DNA of 64,000 nt from positions 124,001 through 188,000 of the forward strand of contig CAYQNU010000001.1 of NCBI GenBank assembly GCA_964419055.1, given 5' to 3'. This stretch comes from CAYQNU01 sp964419055. GTDB taxonomy: Bacteria; Bacteroidota; Bacteroidia; Flavobacteriales_D; Parvicellaceae. Under the pieces are notes generated by a model. It had not been told where the DNA came from. It worked only from the letters and a program-made list of their open reading frames with translations, and ran no database searches. Of this stretch, positions 16,384 to 25,827 are shown one piece after another (within the stretch, counting starts at the first letter, position 1; each line of letters opens with the position of its first letter). The position numbers and the translations under genes were made by a program.

Positions 16384-16812
16384 ATGAAAAAAGCACTTCA
16401 ACACGGCCCTATTTTACCCGAAAAAATTGCTGATTCTATTTCGCATCATCAAGTGAAAACGCAAATTGGTGCACATGATATTTTTTTGGGTCAAGTGCGT
16501 GCGGATGAAATCGAAGGTAAAAAAGTAATGGCGATTGAGTTTTCGGCTTATGAAGAATTGGCCGAACAAAAAATTCATGAAATCAGAGAAGAAGCATTTA
16601 CAAAATTTGACATCACTTGTTTGCACATTTACCACAGCATTGGCAGAATAAACGTAGGTGAATTGTGTTTTTTTGTTTTTACCAGTTCTGCTCACAGAAA
16701 AGCAGCAATGAATGCTTGTAACTATTTGGTGGAACGCATAAAAGCAGAAGTGCCCATTTTTGGGAAAGAATTGTTTGAGGACGAAACAAGTCAGTGGAAA
16801 GTAAACCATTAA
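16384..16812 (+). CDS. moaE: Molybdopterin synthase catalytic subunit
   Basis: MoaE, with MoaD, inserts sulfur into precursor Z during molybdenum cofactor synthesis. The 142-residue protein has the MoaE order: FLGQVRAD near the N-terminus, AIEFSAYEELAEQKI, LHIYHSIGRINVGELC, TSSAHRKAAMNAC, and the C-terminal VPIFGKELFEDETSQW with the active-site lysine region. No other moa/moe gene is in the window, so it appears separated from the rest of the pathway here. Confidence 0.93.
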   Translation: MKKALQHGPILPEKIADSISHHQVKTQIGAHDIFLGQVRADEIEGKKVMAIEFSAYEELAEQKIHEIREEAFTKFDITCLHIYHSIGRINVGELCFFVFTSSAHRKAAMNACNYLVERIKAEVPIFGKELFEDETSQWKVNH

Positions 16813-16953
16813 TACTCTTCTGAAACAAGAAGTTGAGTTGTCCAAGAAATAAATAATGTTACGATAGTGTATTTATTTTTTGATTATTGAAAAAGCTGAT
16901 CACAAAGTAGCATTTTTAGTTTATATTCGTATTCTAAATAAAATCAACATAAA

Positions 16954-18219
16954 ATGAACGAAATCATTTGCCCTAATTGTAAAAAAGCTTTCAAAGTAGA
17001 TGAAGCCGGTTTTGCTGATATTCTAAAACAAGTTCGTGACCATCAGTTCGAAGAAGAAATTCAAAATCGACTAAAATTAGCAGAAAAAGAAAAAGAAAAC
17101 GCCATAAAATTGGCTGAGGCAACTGTTAGAAATGCTGTACAAGAACAATTGGCAAAAAAAGATCGTGAATTGGCCGAAATGAAAGCCCAAAGCGAATTGG
17201 CATTATCCGAAAAACTGAATAAAAAAGAAGCAGAAATAACGCAGTTAAAAGCAAAAATTGATAATGTTGAAGTTGAAAAGAAATTAGCGGTAACCGAAGC
17301 CGTACAAAAAATAGAACGAGAAAGAGATTCCTTGGCCAATGAAATAAAGACAAAAGAATTGGAAAAGCAAAACCTCGAAAACTCATTAAAACAACAATTT
17401 TCAACCGAACTGCAAAATAAAGATGCTATCATTAAGTATAAAGAAGAGGAGATTGCGCGTGTTAGGGATATGAAGATGAAACTTTCAACAAAAATGTTGG
17501 GTGAAACCCTAGAGCAACATTGCGAGATTGAATTTAATAAACTTCGTGCTACTGCTTTCCAAAAAGCCTATTTTGAAAAAGATAATAATTCGAAATCAGG
17601 TAGTAAAGGAGATTTTATTTACCGAGAAATGGACGACTTTGGGAATGAGATTATTTCCATCATGTTTGAAATGAAAAATGAATCTGACGAAACATCAACA
17701 AAAAAGAAAAACGAAGATTTTTTAAAAGAATTGGACCGAGATCGAACAGAAAAAAAATGTGAATATGCCGTTTTGGTTTCCGTGTTAGAGGCCGATAGCG
17801 AATTTTACAATACCGGAATTGTTGATGTATCGCACAGATACAATAAAATGTATGTGGTGCGTCCTCAATTTTTTATTCCTATCATTACTTTACTAAGAAA
17901 TGCAGCATTGAATTCTATGCATTATAAATCAGAACTGGCTTTAGTAAGAAGTCAAAATATTGATATCACCAATTTTGAAGAAAAAATAAACGAATTCAAA
18001 GTAGGATTTGCAAGAAACTATGATTTGGCAAGTAGACAATTTAAAACGGCCATTGAAGAAATCGACAAAACCATGAATCATCTTCAAAAAACCAAAGAAG
18101 CATTGCTGTCATCCGTTAACAATCTGCGCTTGGCGAATAACAAAACGGAAGATTTAACCATAAAAAAACTCACGCAGGGAAATCCTACTATGAAAGCAAA
18201 ATTTGATGAACTACAATAA
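16954..18219 (+). CDS. DUF2130 family protein with coiled coil, possible PD-(D/E)XK-like core
   Basis: The 421-residue protein has an N-terminal CPNC motif (residues 6-9), a long charged coiled coil (about 30-165) rich in E, K and A, and a C-terminal domain with GDFIYREMDDFGNEI and IMFEMKNESDE. The E-M-K within a strand, after an upstream GD, recalls the ExK of PD-(D/E)XK nucleases; that link is my inference. The family function is unknown. It is preceded by a one-mismatch -7 element (TATATTCG, 16922-16929) 25 bases before the ATG, and appears to be transcribed alone. Confidence 0.8.
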   Translation: MNEIICPNCKKAFKVDEAGFADILKQVRDHQFEEEIQNRLKLAEKEKENAIKLAEATVRNAVQEQLAKKDRELAEMKAQSELALSEKLNKKEAEITQLKAKIDNVEVEKKLAVTEAVQKIERERDSLANEIKTKELEKQNLENSLKQQFSTELQNKDAIIKYKEEEIARVRDMKMKLSTKMLGETLEQHCEIEFNKLRATAFQKAYFEKDNNSKSGSKGDFIYREMDDFGNEIISIMFEMKNESDETSTKKKNEDFLKELDRDRTEKKCEYAVLVSVLEADSEFYNTGIVDVSHRYNKMYVVRPQFFIPIITLLRNAALNSMHYKSELALVRSQNIDITNFEEKINEFKVGFARNYDLASRQFKTAIEEIDKTMNHLQKTKEALLSSVNNLRLANNKTEDLTIKKLTQGNPTMKAKFDELQ

Positions 18220-18236
18220 TAAGCGAAAAATTAATT

Positions 18237-18255
18237 AATAGTAGAATACACTATT
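18237..18255. terminator. Weak hairpin between convergent genes
   Basis: AATAGT (18237-18242) and ACTATT (18250-18255) pair over 6 bp around a 7-base loop in the 76-base gap between the DUF2130 gene and the convergent membrane protein gene. AT-rich flanks allow termination from either side, but the stem is weak. Confidence 0.25.
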
Positions 18256-18295
18256 ATTCTTTATTTTAAATTATTGATTCAAAAAGTTATGAATT

Positions 18296-19225
18296 TCAGT
18301 GCCATCCTCTGTCTTTCGATTCTCGTTCTTTTCTGTCTCTTTCTAAATTTCTATACAGATAAGGAATCCCAAAAATTTCTGCAATTAAAGAGAATATAGC
18401 TAGAGGTATGTGTAACCAAAGTGAATTATCATAAATCGGTTGACCATTTGGCCGTGGTAAACTTGTCAAAAAAGCAGCAATTGTAAAACAGAAAGAGAGC
18501 ATAATATATACGGAAAGACCTTGCTTACCATATTCCGAAATAAATATATAAAGTAAAATCGCCAAAGCAGTCGTCACAAGGGTCATTTGAACCATTGGTA
18601 CTAATGAAAAGTTGCTGTCAGAAACGTTTTTTACCAGGTTGCTATATATACTAAAATATAAAATGTTTGCAACAATAAGAAGGATTGAAATAATGAGGTG
18701 TACCTTCAAAAATTGTAGTGCTGACATTCGATAGGTTTGAGCCAAATTGACTTCATCTTCAGAACGCTTCTTGTTAATTATAGCCGGAATACCAAACATC
18801 CCTCCAATAAATGAAAAAATGGCAATAGGAACTGACAAAAACAAAAGTATATCAGGAACTAGCTGTACACCATAAAGTCGAATCATTTCGTTTATTGAAG
18901 GCGTTCTTCTAATATCCATGGTCACAATACAAAAAACAAGATTTGTTGCCAATAAAATGATTATGGTGCTGACGTAGCCAAAAGTATTTTTATTACGATT
19001 TACTCGCTGTTTGTAGTGAATAAACCCATTTAAAAGCACTACAATCAATGTTTGAATGCACACCGCAATCAGGCTATAAGGTTCAGGAATAGGCGTTTTA
19101 ACCAACAAATCAAACAGATAATAATAAGTAGCATTAATCGCTACGGTTATTATGAAAATAATAAAGGTTGATTTTACAAATTTATACCATTCTGGCACTG
19201 TTGGTTGATTTGGTAAATTGTTCAT
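18296..19225 (-). CDS. Integral membrane protein of unknown function with internal repeat
   Basis: The 309-residue protein has about eight predicted membrane helices and no signal peptide or catalytic motif I recognise. Its two halves look related: each ends with a helix followed by a short conserved turn, PIAIFSFIGGMFGIPAI near 145 and PLAIFSLIAEIFGIPYL near 280, so it probably arose by duplication of a four-helix unit. It is a single-gene unit with a -7 element only 8 bases before the ATG. Confidence 0.6.
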   Translation of the reverse strand: MNNLPNQPTVPEWYKFVKSTFIIFIITVAINATYYYLFDLLVKTPIPEPYSLIAVCIQTLIVVLLNGFIHYKQRVNRNKNTFGYVSTIIILLATNLVFCIVTMDIRRTPSINEMIRLYGVQLVPDILLFLSVPIAIFSFIGGMFGIPAIINKKRSEDEVNLAQTYRMSALQFLKVHLIISILLIVANILYFSIYSNLVKNVSDSNFSLVPMVQMTLVTTALAILLYIFISEYGKQGLSVYIMLSFCFTIAAFLTSLPRPNGQPIYDNSLWLHIPLAIFSLIAEIFGIPYLYRNLERDRKERESKDRGWH

Positions 19226-19232
19226 TGAGAGG

Positions 19233-19240
19233 CAAATTTA
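19233..19240 (-). promoter_or_regulatory. -7 element for the duplicated membrane protein gene
   Basis: Minus strand reads TAAATTTG, an exact TAnnTTTG match. Only 8 bases separate it from the ATG at 19225, so the message would be almost leaderless. Confidence 0.35.
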
Positions 19241-19482
19241 ACAATTATCTTTTTACAAATTACTCCTTTTATACGGTGTGTTTGTTTCTTAAAAATAGCT
19301 CGATATTTTTCTTTATCTTGATATTCTGTATTTAAAATAAACACAAACATTCTTGATTCATAATCTCAAAATAAAAAAGAAACGTTAACCAATAAGTGTA
19401 AAGCTTCAATATGCCATAAAAACTGTTGTGTCAAAATAGTATCCAGATTCAAATAACTATATATAAATTCATATTATTTTTC

Positions 19483-19490
19483 TACATTTG
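19483..19490 (+). promoter_or_regulatory. -7 element for the PorP/SprF gene
   Basis: TACATTTG is an exact TAnnTTTG match, 27 bases before the ATG at 19517. Confidence 0.5.
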
Positions 19491-19516
19491 ATTTTGAAAC
19501 AAGATTTAATCAACCC

Positions 19517-20437
19517 ATGAAACAACTTTTAATTACCTTTTCATTCCTTTTTTCAACGAGTTTTTTCTTCTCGCAAGATCCTGTTTTTTTCAATAATCAA
19601 CAAAACAGATTATTCGTGAATCCGGCTTATTCTGGGACGGTGGAGAGTTTTTCGGCCGCTATGAATTATCGCAACCAATGGCCGCAATTAACGGGCAATT
19701 ATCAAACATTTACCACTGAAATCAATCAATATTTGGGTAAAGGGAATGGGGTAAGTGTACTTTATACGTATGACAACGCTGCTAAGACTTTGTTTAAAAA
19801 TGAGTTGAATCTAGGCTATGGAAAAACAATTTCTTTCAACGAAAATCATCATTTGAGTTTGGGGCTGCAAGCAGGATTTTTTACAAAAAGAATAGATTGG
19901 GATAAAATAACTTTTGGAGACCAAATTGACCCAAGAAGAGGCTTTGTATATCAATCAAATGATATTCCTAGAGGCGGATCTGTTTTTGGATTAGATATTA
20001 ATACAGGCGTTTTGTATTACAACAAATTTTTCTTTTTTGGCTCTTCAGTAAAACATTTAACTCAACCAAACGAATCATTATTCGGTGGAGTTGCCCGATT
20101 ACCGATGCTATATTCAGCTCAAATTGGAGGTAAACTATTACTAAACGACCTTAAATTACTTCCTAGTATTTCGGCTTATAAACAAGGTTCATTTGATCCA
20201 TCAATTGTTTATAATTTGAGTTCACGCTATAAAAAAGTACAATTGGATGTTGGATATTGGAATTATAATGGGGTGACTTTCGGAGTTGGTGTAAATTATG
20301 AAACGTTCTCATTAGGTTATACTTTCGGGATGAGCAATTCATCATTACTAAGCTCTTCTATTTCAACACACGAAGTTAGAGGGGTGTTCAAAGCAAAAAC
20401 ATTTAAAAAAGTAAACGAACACTTTTTTGATTTTTAA
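19517..20437 (+). CDS. PorP/SprF-family type IX secretion outer-membrane protein
   Basis: The 306-residue protein has a signal peptide (about 1-19, ending FFFSQ), then the PorP/SprF opening FFNNQQNRLFVNPAYSG and a beta-barrel-like series of alternating strands such as LSLGLQAGFFTKRIDW and VQLDVGYWNYNGVTFGVG. PorP/SprF proteins sit in the outer membrane and help T9SS cargo, particularly type B CTD proteins, reach or attach to the surface. SprF-like genes often lie beside their cargo gene; here the neighbours are unrelated, although three type B-like cargo proteins are encoded elsewhere in the window. Confidence 0.88.
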   Translation: MKQLLITFSFLFSTSFFFSQDPVFFNNQQNRLFVNPAYSGTVESFSAAMNYRNQWPQLTGNYQTFTTEINQYLGKGNGVSVLYTYDNAAKTLFKNELNLGYGKTISFNENHHLSLGLQAGFFTKRIDWDKITFGDQIDPRRGFVYQSNDIPRGGSVFGLDINTGVLYYNKFFFFGSSVKHLTQPNESLFGGVARLPMLYSAQIGGKLLLNDLKLLPSISAYKQGSFDPSIVYNLSSRYKKVQLDVGYWNYNGVTFGVGVNYETFSLGYTFGMSNSSLLSSSISTHEVRGVFKAKTFKKVNEHFFDF

Positions 20438-20476
20438 ATGTTTTTATTGGTTTAACATCCTTGCAGCAAAAAAATG

Positions 20477-20484
20477 TATCTTTG
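20477..20484 (+). promoter_or_regulatory. -7 element for rseP
   Basis: TATCTTTG is an exact TAnnTTTG match, 19 bases before the rseP ATG. Confidence 0.5.
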
Positions 20485-20502
20485 TGGCTATAAAACTAGA
20501 CT

Positions 20503-21831
20503 ATGGAATTTTGGATTAAAGCCGCACAACTTCTTCTTTCTCTATCAATACTTATAATTGTTCACGAATTAGGTCACTTTTTACCTGCCAAATGGTTCAA
20601 AACCAAAGTAGAAAAATTCTATTTGTTTTTTGATGCTGGTTTCTCGTTGTTTAAATTCAAAAAAGGTGAAACAGAATATGGAATTGGTTGGTTGCCATTG
20701 GGTGGCTATGTAAAAATAGCCGGAATGGTAGATGAAAGTCTCGATAAAGAAGCCTTAAAACAAGAACCACAGCCTTGGGAGTTTAGAAGCAAACCAGCTT
20801 GGCAACGCCTCATAATTATGTTGGGTGGTGTTACTGTGAACTTGATAGTTGGTTTTTTTATTTATATGATGATTGTGTTTGCTTGGGGAACTGAAAAAGT
20901 AAGCAGCGATGGATTAAAATATGGATTCAGTGTTTCGCCCATTATGGAAGAATTGGGCTTTCAGCAAGGGGATAAAGTGCTTTCGGTAGATGGAGAAGTG
21001 TTGGAAAATGTATTGGATGTGAATAATCGAATTTTGGTTCGTGACGCACAAATCATTGAAGTAATGCATTTAGATGGGACTAAAGAGAGCATAAATTTGC
21101 CTGAAGATTTAGATCATCAATTGTTTGCTGCCGATCAAATGAATGCCTTTGAGCCCAGAGGTTTTACGATTGTAGATTATGTAATGTGGCATAAACCAGG
21201 AAATAAAGGCGGTCTTTTAAAGTCAGATAGCATTGTATCAATTAATAATGAACCCTTAGTTTATTTTGATGAATTTCAGAAAAAACTAACCGAAAACAAA
21301 AATAAAACTATTTTACTTGGTGTCTATAGAAATGCAGAACTGATACAATTAAACATTAAGCTTGACGCAACTGGAAAATTGGGCTTTGTTAGGAAAAACA
21401 ATCTAAGCAATAGTATAACTTATGGCCATATAGATTACGGATTTTTTGGAAGCATAAGTAAGGGATTTTCGTTTGGATATTGGACGTTGCATGATTACGT
21501 AGCTCAATTTAAATTTGTGTTTACAAGCAAAGGATCAACCGCAATTGGAGGATTTGCTTCCATTGGTAAAATGTTTCCAGGAACCTGGGACTGGTTAGCG
21601 TTTTGGGAACGAACTGCACTTATCAGTATCATTTTGGCTTTTATGAACATACTTCCAATACCAGCTTTAGACGGGGGTCATGTGGTTTTTCTATTATTTG
21701 AAATGATTACTGGAAGAGTGCCCAGTGAGAAGTTTTTGATAAAAGCACAAATTATTGGATTTGTCATTTTGATTTCATTGCTACTCTATGCCAATGGATT
21801 AGATATATATAGGGCAATTGTGGGAGGTTAA
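20503..21831 (+). CDS. rseP: RIP metalloprotease RseP (site-2 protease)
   Basis: This membrane zinc protease cuts within membranes, classically anti-sigma factors. The 442-residue protein has the zinc motif HELGH in the first helix (about 21-25), two PDZ-like segments between helices (about 145-300), and near the C-terminus NILPIPALDGGHVVF, which supplies the third zinc ligand. The start is set by a promoter 19 bases upstream. The next gene, a PHP phosphatase, begins 14 bases after the stop and is probably co-transcribed. Confidence 0.93.
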   Translation: MEFWIKAAQLLLSLSILIIVHELGHFLPAKWFKTKVEKFYLFFDAGFSLFKFKKGETEYGIGWLPLGGYVKIAGMVDESLDKEALKQEPQPWEFRSKPAWQRLIIMLGGVTVNLIVGFFIYMMIVFAWGTEKVSSDGLKYGFSVSPIMEELGFQQGDKVLSVDGEVLENVLDVNNRILVRDAQIIEVMHLDGTKESINLPEDLDHQLFAADQMNAFEPRGFTIVDYVMWHKPGNKGGLLKSDSIVSINNEPLVYFDEFQKKLTENKNKTILLGVYRNAELIQLNIKLDATGKLGFVRKNNLSNSITYGHIDYGFFGSISKGFSFGYWTLHDYVAQFKFVFTSKGSTAIGGFASIGKMFPGTWDWLAFWERTALISIILAFMNILPIPALDGGHVVFLLFEMITGRVPSEKFLIKAQIIGFVILISLLLYANGLDIYRAIVGG

Positions 21832-21845
21832 ATTAATAACAAACT

Positions 21846-22595
21846 ATGGGATTATTGAGCAACATATTTGGAAAGAAAAAAGCTGCATTACCCGCTGCAG
21901 ATTTATCTATTCTTGGTGTAGATGTTCATTCTCATTTAATTCCGGGTATTGATGATGGTGCGCAAACGATTGAAGATTCAATAGAATTACTGCAATCTTT
22001 TATTCAATTAGGTTACAAAAAAGTAATCACCACACCTCACGTGATGAGCGATTTTTATAAAAACACTCCCGAAATTATTCTTTCTGGTTTGGAGAAAGTG
22101 AGAGCTGCCATTAAAGAACGCGGATTAGCCATAGAAATTGATGCAGCGGCAGAATATAATCTTGATGCCGATTTTGAACCCATGATTCAACAAAAAAAAC
22201 TACTCACTTTTGGAGATAATTATGTTTTGTTTGAATTGCCCTTTTTTCAAGAGCCTCCAATGTTAAACGACATCATTTGGAAACTAAAATCTCAAGGATA
22301 TCAACCTGTTTTGGCACATGCTGAACGGTATAACTTCTGGCATAAATCCTACGACAAAATTGAGGAAATAAGGGATCGTGGGGTAGCCATACAACTCAAC
22401 ATTAACTCGCTCACTGGTCATTACGGTCCTGATGTGAAAAAAGTAGGTGAATGGATGGTCGATCAAAATTTAGTTGATTTGGTAGGAAGCGATTGCCACA
22501 ATATGAATCACATTGGTTTGTTGAACCAAGCGCGTCATTTACCCTATGTGCATAAAATCATTGCACAAGAAAAACTCATCAATAAACAATTGTAA
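21846..22595 (+). CDS. PHP-family tyrosine-protein phosphatase (CpsB/CapC type)
   Basis: The 249-residue protein has the PHP metal-site motifs DVHSHLIPGIDDGAQ, TTPHVMSDFY, AHAERY and VGSDCHN, as in CpsB/CapC/YwqE manganese-dependent tyrosine phosphatases that regulate capsule or exopolysaccharide kinases. There is no signal peptide, so it acts in the cytoplasm. No polysaccharide genes are near; it appears to share a transcript with rseP. The substrate cannot be inferred from the sequence. Confidence 0.85.
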   Translation: MGLLSNIFGKKKAALPAADLSILGVDVHSHLIPGIDDGAQTIEDSIELLQSFIQLGYKKVITTPHVMSDFYKNTPEIILSGLEKVRAAIKERGLAIEIDAAAEYNLDADFEPMIQQKKLLTFGDNYVLFELPFFQEPPMLNDIIWKLKSQGYQPVLAHAERYNFWHKSYDKIEEIRDRGVAIQLNINSLTGHYGPDVKKVGEWMVDQNLVDLVGSDCHNMNHIGLLNQARHLPYVHKIIAQEKLINKQL

Positions 22596-22653
22596 CGTTT
22601 TTTAATAGAACTTTCCTGGCTCTTTTATAGTAATTCTCTTTAATCGATTTCAT

Positions 22654-25600
22654 TTGTCAAAACCTTTTAAAATATATAAATCATCGGCAGGTTCAGGAAA
22701 AACCTATACCCTGGTACTTACTTACCTGACCATTTTACTCCAACACAAAGATCCTTATCAATTTAGAAAAGTATTGGCCGTTACCTTTACCAATAAGGCC
22801 GCCAATGAGATGAAAGATCGCGTGTTACAAGGTCTAGAAAAGCTTCAATCGGGCATTGATTCTCGTTTTACTCAAGATTATGTTAGTTCCACAAAATTAT
22901 CTTCAGAAGAAATAGCACAAAGAAGTGCAGAAATATTAACGGCCATTTTGCACGATTATAGCAGCTTTAATATTGTAACAATTGATAAATTCGTTCATCG
23001 AATTATACGTTCCTTTTCGCGTGAATTGGGACTTACCAATAATTTTGAGCTCGAAACAAATTCAGATGAATTTTATAAAAGAAGCATCGATCAACTATTG
23101 GATAATGTAGGTGTTGATAAACAATTAACTGATTTTTTGGTAGCTTATAATCAATCTCTTTTTGATGAAGAGAAATCCGTAAAAATTGAATCGTCATTAT
23201 TAGATTTGTCAAAATTATTAGGTAAAGAAAACAGTAAAGATTTGCTCGATTTTTATGAAGATAAAGAATTGACTTATTTTATTGAAACACGAAAAAAGCT
23301 ATCCGAGCTTATAAAAGAAAAGCGTGCAGAAATAATAGAAAAAAATAATTCTATCCTACAACTTTTTGAGCAAGCACAACTGAATCCTGAAGAATTAAAA
23401 AATGGTAATTCAAAGTTAGGCAGTATTTTTATTTCCTATAAAGAAGCTGATTTTTATAAAGAAATAACTGAACCTCAGTTTCGAAATATCAGTGAGGGCA
23501 AATGGATGAGTGAAAGTGGTAAAAAAACAAACCCAACTATGGGCAGTTTTGTGGACCAAAATGGGGATGTTTTGACTAAAAATACGTTAGCTCTATTTAA
23601 TGAAATCAATGCGTTAAAATTTTTAGAGCACATTCACAATGAATTGGTAGCCTTTTCTTTATTGAATGCTATAAAATCAATTTTAGAAGTAATAAAAAAA
23701 GATAACAATATCATCTTCATAAAGGATTTTAACGAAATCATTTCCAACGTAATTCAGAACGAACAAACACCTTATATATATGAAAAAATAGGTAATCGAT
23801 TTAGTCATTTTTTAATTGATGAATTTCAAGATACCTCTACACTTCAATGGCATAATTTAGTCCCTTTGATTTATGACTCATTGGCCTCGAATCAAACAAA
23901 TTTGATAGTGGGCGATGCTAAACAAGCCATTTATCGATTTAGAGGGGGTGAAGTTGATCAGTTTATATCCTTGCCACACGTAACCGCCTCCATTGCAGAC
24001 ATACACTACATTAACGATTCTTTTGAACGCAATGCACAAGTTGCACATTTAGATAAAAATTATCGATCGGCTCAAGAAATTATTCATTTCAATAATTGGT
24101 TTTTTGATCATTTTGTAATGAAAAACGACTTAATGTTAACCAAAGTAAAGGAAGTTTATGCAGACAGTTCACAACTACCAGTAAGGACTGAAATTGGTTT
24201 GGTACATATCGATTTTATTACCAATGAAAAGGAAGAAAAGGAGGAATCGAATAGTGTTTTTGAAAAGATTCACTCGAAAGTGGAGGGCTATATTTTAGAT
24301 TGTTTAAACGATGGTTATCGATTGGATGATATATGTATTTTGGTGAGAAGTAAAAAAGAAGGACATTCAATTACTAAATTTTTGGTGGAAAAAGGATATA
24401 ACATTGTATCCGTTGACAGCATTTTAATAGGGAATTCACAAGAAGTGCTGCACATTATGCATCATTTTCAAGCTATTAATCACCCTATTGATGCTCACAT
24501 TATTAAATGTTTATTGCATCAAAATGAAAAAAACGGTTTATCACCAACCGAATTATTTGAAAAATATAGAATTGCAAAAGAAGAAAACCCCTATTATTCA
24601 AAAGGTTTTCAATTCGAAAACTATTTAAAAGAGCAATTAGTTGATTTTCAGTCAGCTCATTATAGCACACTCTCTATTTTTGATAAAATAGATTACCTAA
24701 TAGAAGCATTAGGTTATAAAAGAACGGACCCTTTTATAGATAAACTGTTGAATGTAGCTTTCGAATTTATGCGTTCGAATGGCAGTAATGCTAATTTATT
24801 TATAAGTCATTTTTTTGAAAACGGTATAAAAGAACAAGTGAATGCCAAAAATGCTGCAGGTTCGATACAATTGATGACCATTCATAAATCAAAAGGGTTG
24901 CAATTTCCGATTGTGATCATACCTTATGATTTTGGAGGAAATAATCAATCTGATTTAGGATGGATAGGTAATGAAAATACTGCCAATTTAGGATTGCCTG
25001 TGATCAGTTCAAAATTGAATAAAAAATTGATTGATATTGGTTTTTCAGAAGCGTATTTGGCCAATCAAACTGAAATGCGCCTTGATAACGTTAATCTCTA
25101 TTACGTTGCCTTTACTCGTCCTGAAGATCGATTATATTTTATTCAAAACAAGCGTATTGCTTTGCCAAAAGAAGTTTATACAACACTCATCGGTCATTCT
25201 AAATTTGATGCGGACAAGAATCAGTTAGTTATTGGAGAACGCGAAATAAAAATGACTCGTTCAATAGTTGAACAAACCTTTACTCATTTTCCACATACAT
25301 CATCTTGGCGCGAAACCATTGAGTTGAGTCCAACAAAATCAGCCATTGATGTGGATTTAGACTATGAAGAAATCTCAGAGAGTGATCAATTATATGGTCA
25401 AATCGTTCATGAAATAATAGCGCAAAACCAAATCGTATCTAAACTAGTGGATGAAGGTAAAAAGTACCTAGCACAGAAAAAAATAAATCACCAATTACAC
25501 GAATCCATCATTAATTGTCTTTCTCTATTGAGTGTAAATGAGTTGTTTAACACTATTTTTGAACACGCAGAAATTGTTTTTAAAGAACGTGAAATTATTG

Positions 25601-25827
25601 GTCAACATGGTCAAATCCTTCGTCCCGATTTAATCATCTACTCCACAAATACACTCTATTTAATTGACTTTAAAACTGGAAAACCAAAAAAATCACACGT
25701 AAAACAAGTTGAACAATATGCTGAAGAACTTCAACTTATTTCGGTATCGAAAACAAAACCAACATTAAAACTCCAAAAGTATTTGATATATTTGTCACCA
25801 ACAAAAATTGATCTAGTATATGTATGA
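22654..25827 (+). CDS. UvrD/AddA-type helicase-nuclease (RecB-like)
   Basis: The 1057-residue protein is a double-strand-break end-processing helicase fused to a nuclease. Motifs in order: Walker A SSAGSGKT (10-17), DEFQDTSTLQW, GDAKQAIYRFRGG, LDKNYRS, MTIHKSKGLQFPIVI, YYVAFTRPEDRLYF, then a PD-(D/E)XK nuclease with LRPDLIIY, IDFKTGK and QVEQYAEEL near 990-1030. This is the AddA layout. The start is a TTG at 22654, required because Walker A begins 10 residues later and no ATG is available. An addB-like partner is not in the window. The next gene overlaps its 3' end by 8 bases. Confidence 0.88.
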   Translation: MSKPFKIYKSSAGSGKTYTLVLTYLTILLQHKDPYQFRKVLAVTFTNKAANEMKDRVLQGLEKLQSGIDSRFTQDYVSSTKLSSEEIAQRSAEILTAILHDYSSFNIVTIDKFVHRIIRSFSRELGLTNNFELETNSDEFYKRSIDQLLDNVGVDKQLTDFLVAYNQSLFDEEKSVKIESSLLDLSKLLGKENSKDLLDFYEDKELTYFIETRKKLSELIKEKRAEIIEKNNSILQLFEQAQLNPEELKNGNSKLGSIFISYKEADFYKEITEPQFRNISEGKWMSESGKKTNPTMGSFVDQNGDVLTKNTLALFNEINALKFLEHIHNELVAFSLLNAIKSILEVIKKDNNIIFIKDFNEIISNVIQNEQTPYIYEKIGNRFSHFLIDEFQDTSTLQWHNLVPLIYDSLASNQTNLIVGDAKQAIYRFRGGEVDQFISLPHVTASIADIHYINDSFERNAQVAHLDKNYRSAQEIIHFNNWFFDHFVMKNDLMLTKVKEVYADSSQLPVRTEIGLVHIDFITNEKEEKEESNSVFEKIHSKVEGYILDCLNDGYRLDDICILVRSKKEGHSITKFLVEKGYNIVSVDSILIGNSQEVLHIMHHFQAINHPIDAHIIKCLLHQNEKNGLSPTELFEKYRIAKEENPYYSKGFQFENYLKEQLVDFQSAHYSTLSIFDKIDYLIEALGYKRTDPFIDKLLNVAFEFMRSNGSNANLFISHFFENGIKEQVNAKNAAGSIQLMTIHKSKGLQFPIVIIPYDFGGNNQSDLGWIGNENTANLGLPVISSKLNKKLIDIGFSEAYLANQTEMRLDNVNLYYVAFTRPEDRLYFIQNKRIALPKEVYTTLIGHSKFDADKNQLVIGEREIKMTRSIVEQTFTHFPHTSSWRETIELSPTKSAIDVDLDYEEISESDQLYGQIVHEIIAQNQIVSKLVDEGKKYLAQKKINHQLHESIINCLSLLSVNELFNTIFEHAEIVFKEREIIGQHGQILRPDLIIYSTNTLYLIDFKTGKPKKSHVKQVEQYAEELQLISVSKTKPTLKLQKYLIYLSPTKIDLVYV

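Noticed and set aside
17061..17432. Long minus-strand frames opposite the DUF2130 coiled coil
   Set aside because: They reflect the A- and G-rich codons of the coiled coil read backwards (Phe/Ser-rich products) and have no support of their own.
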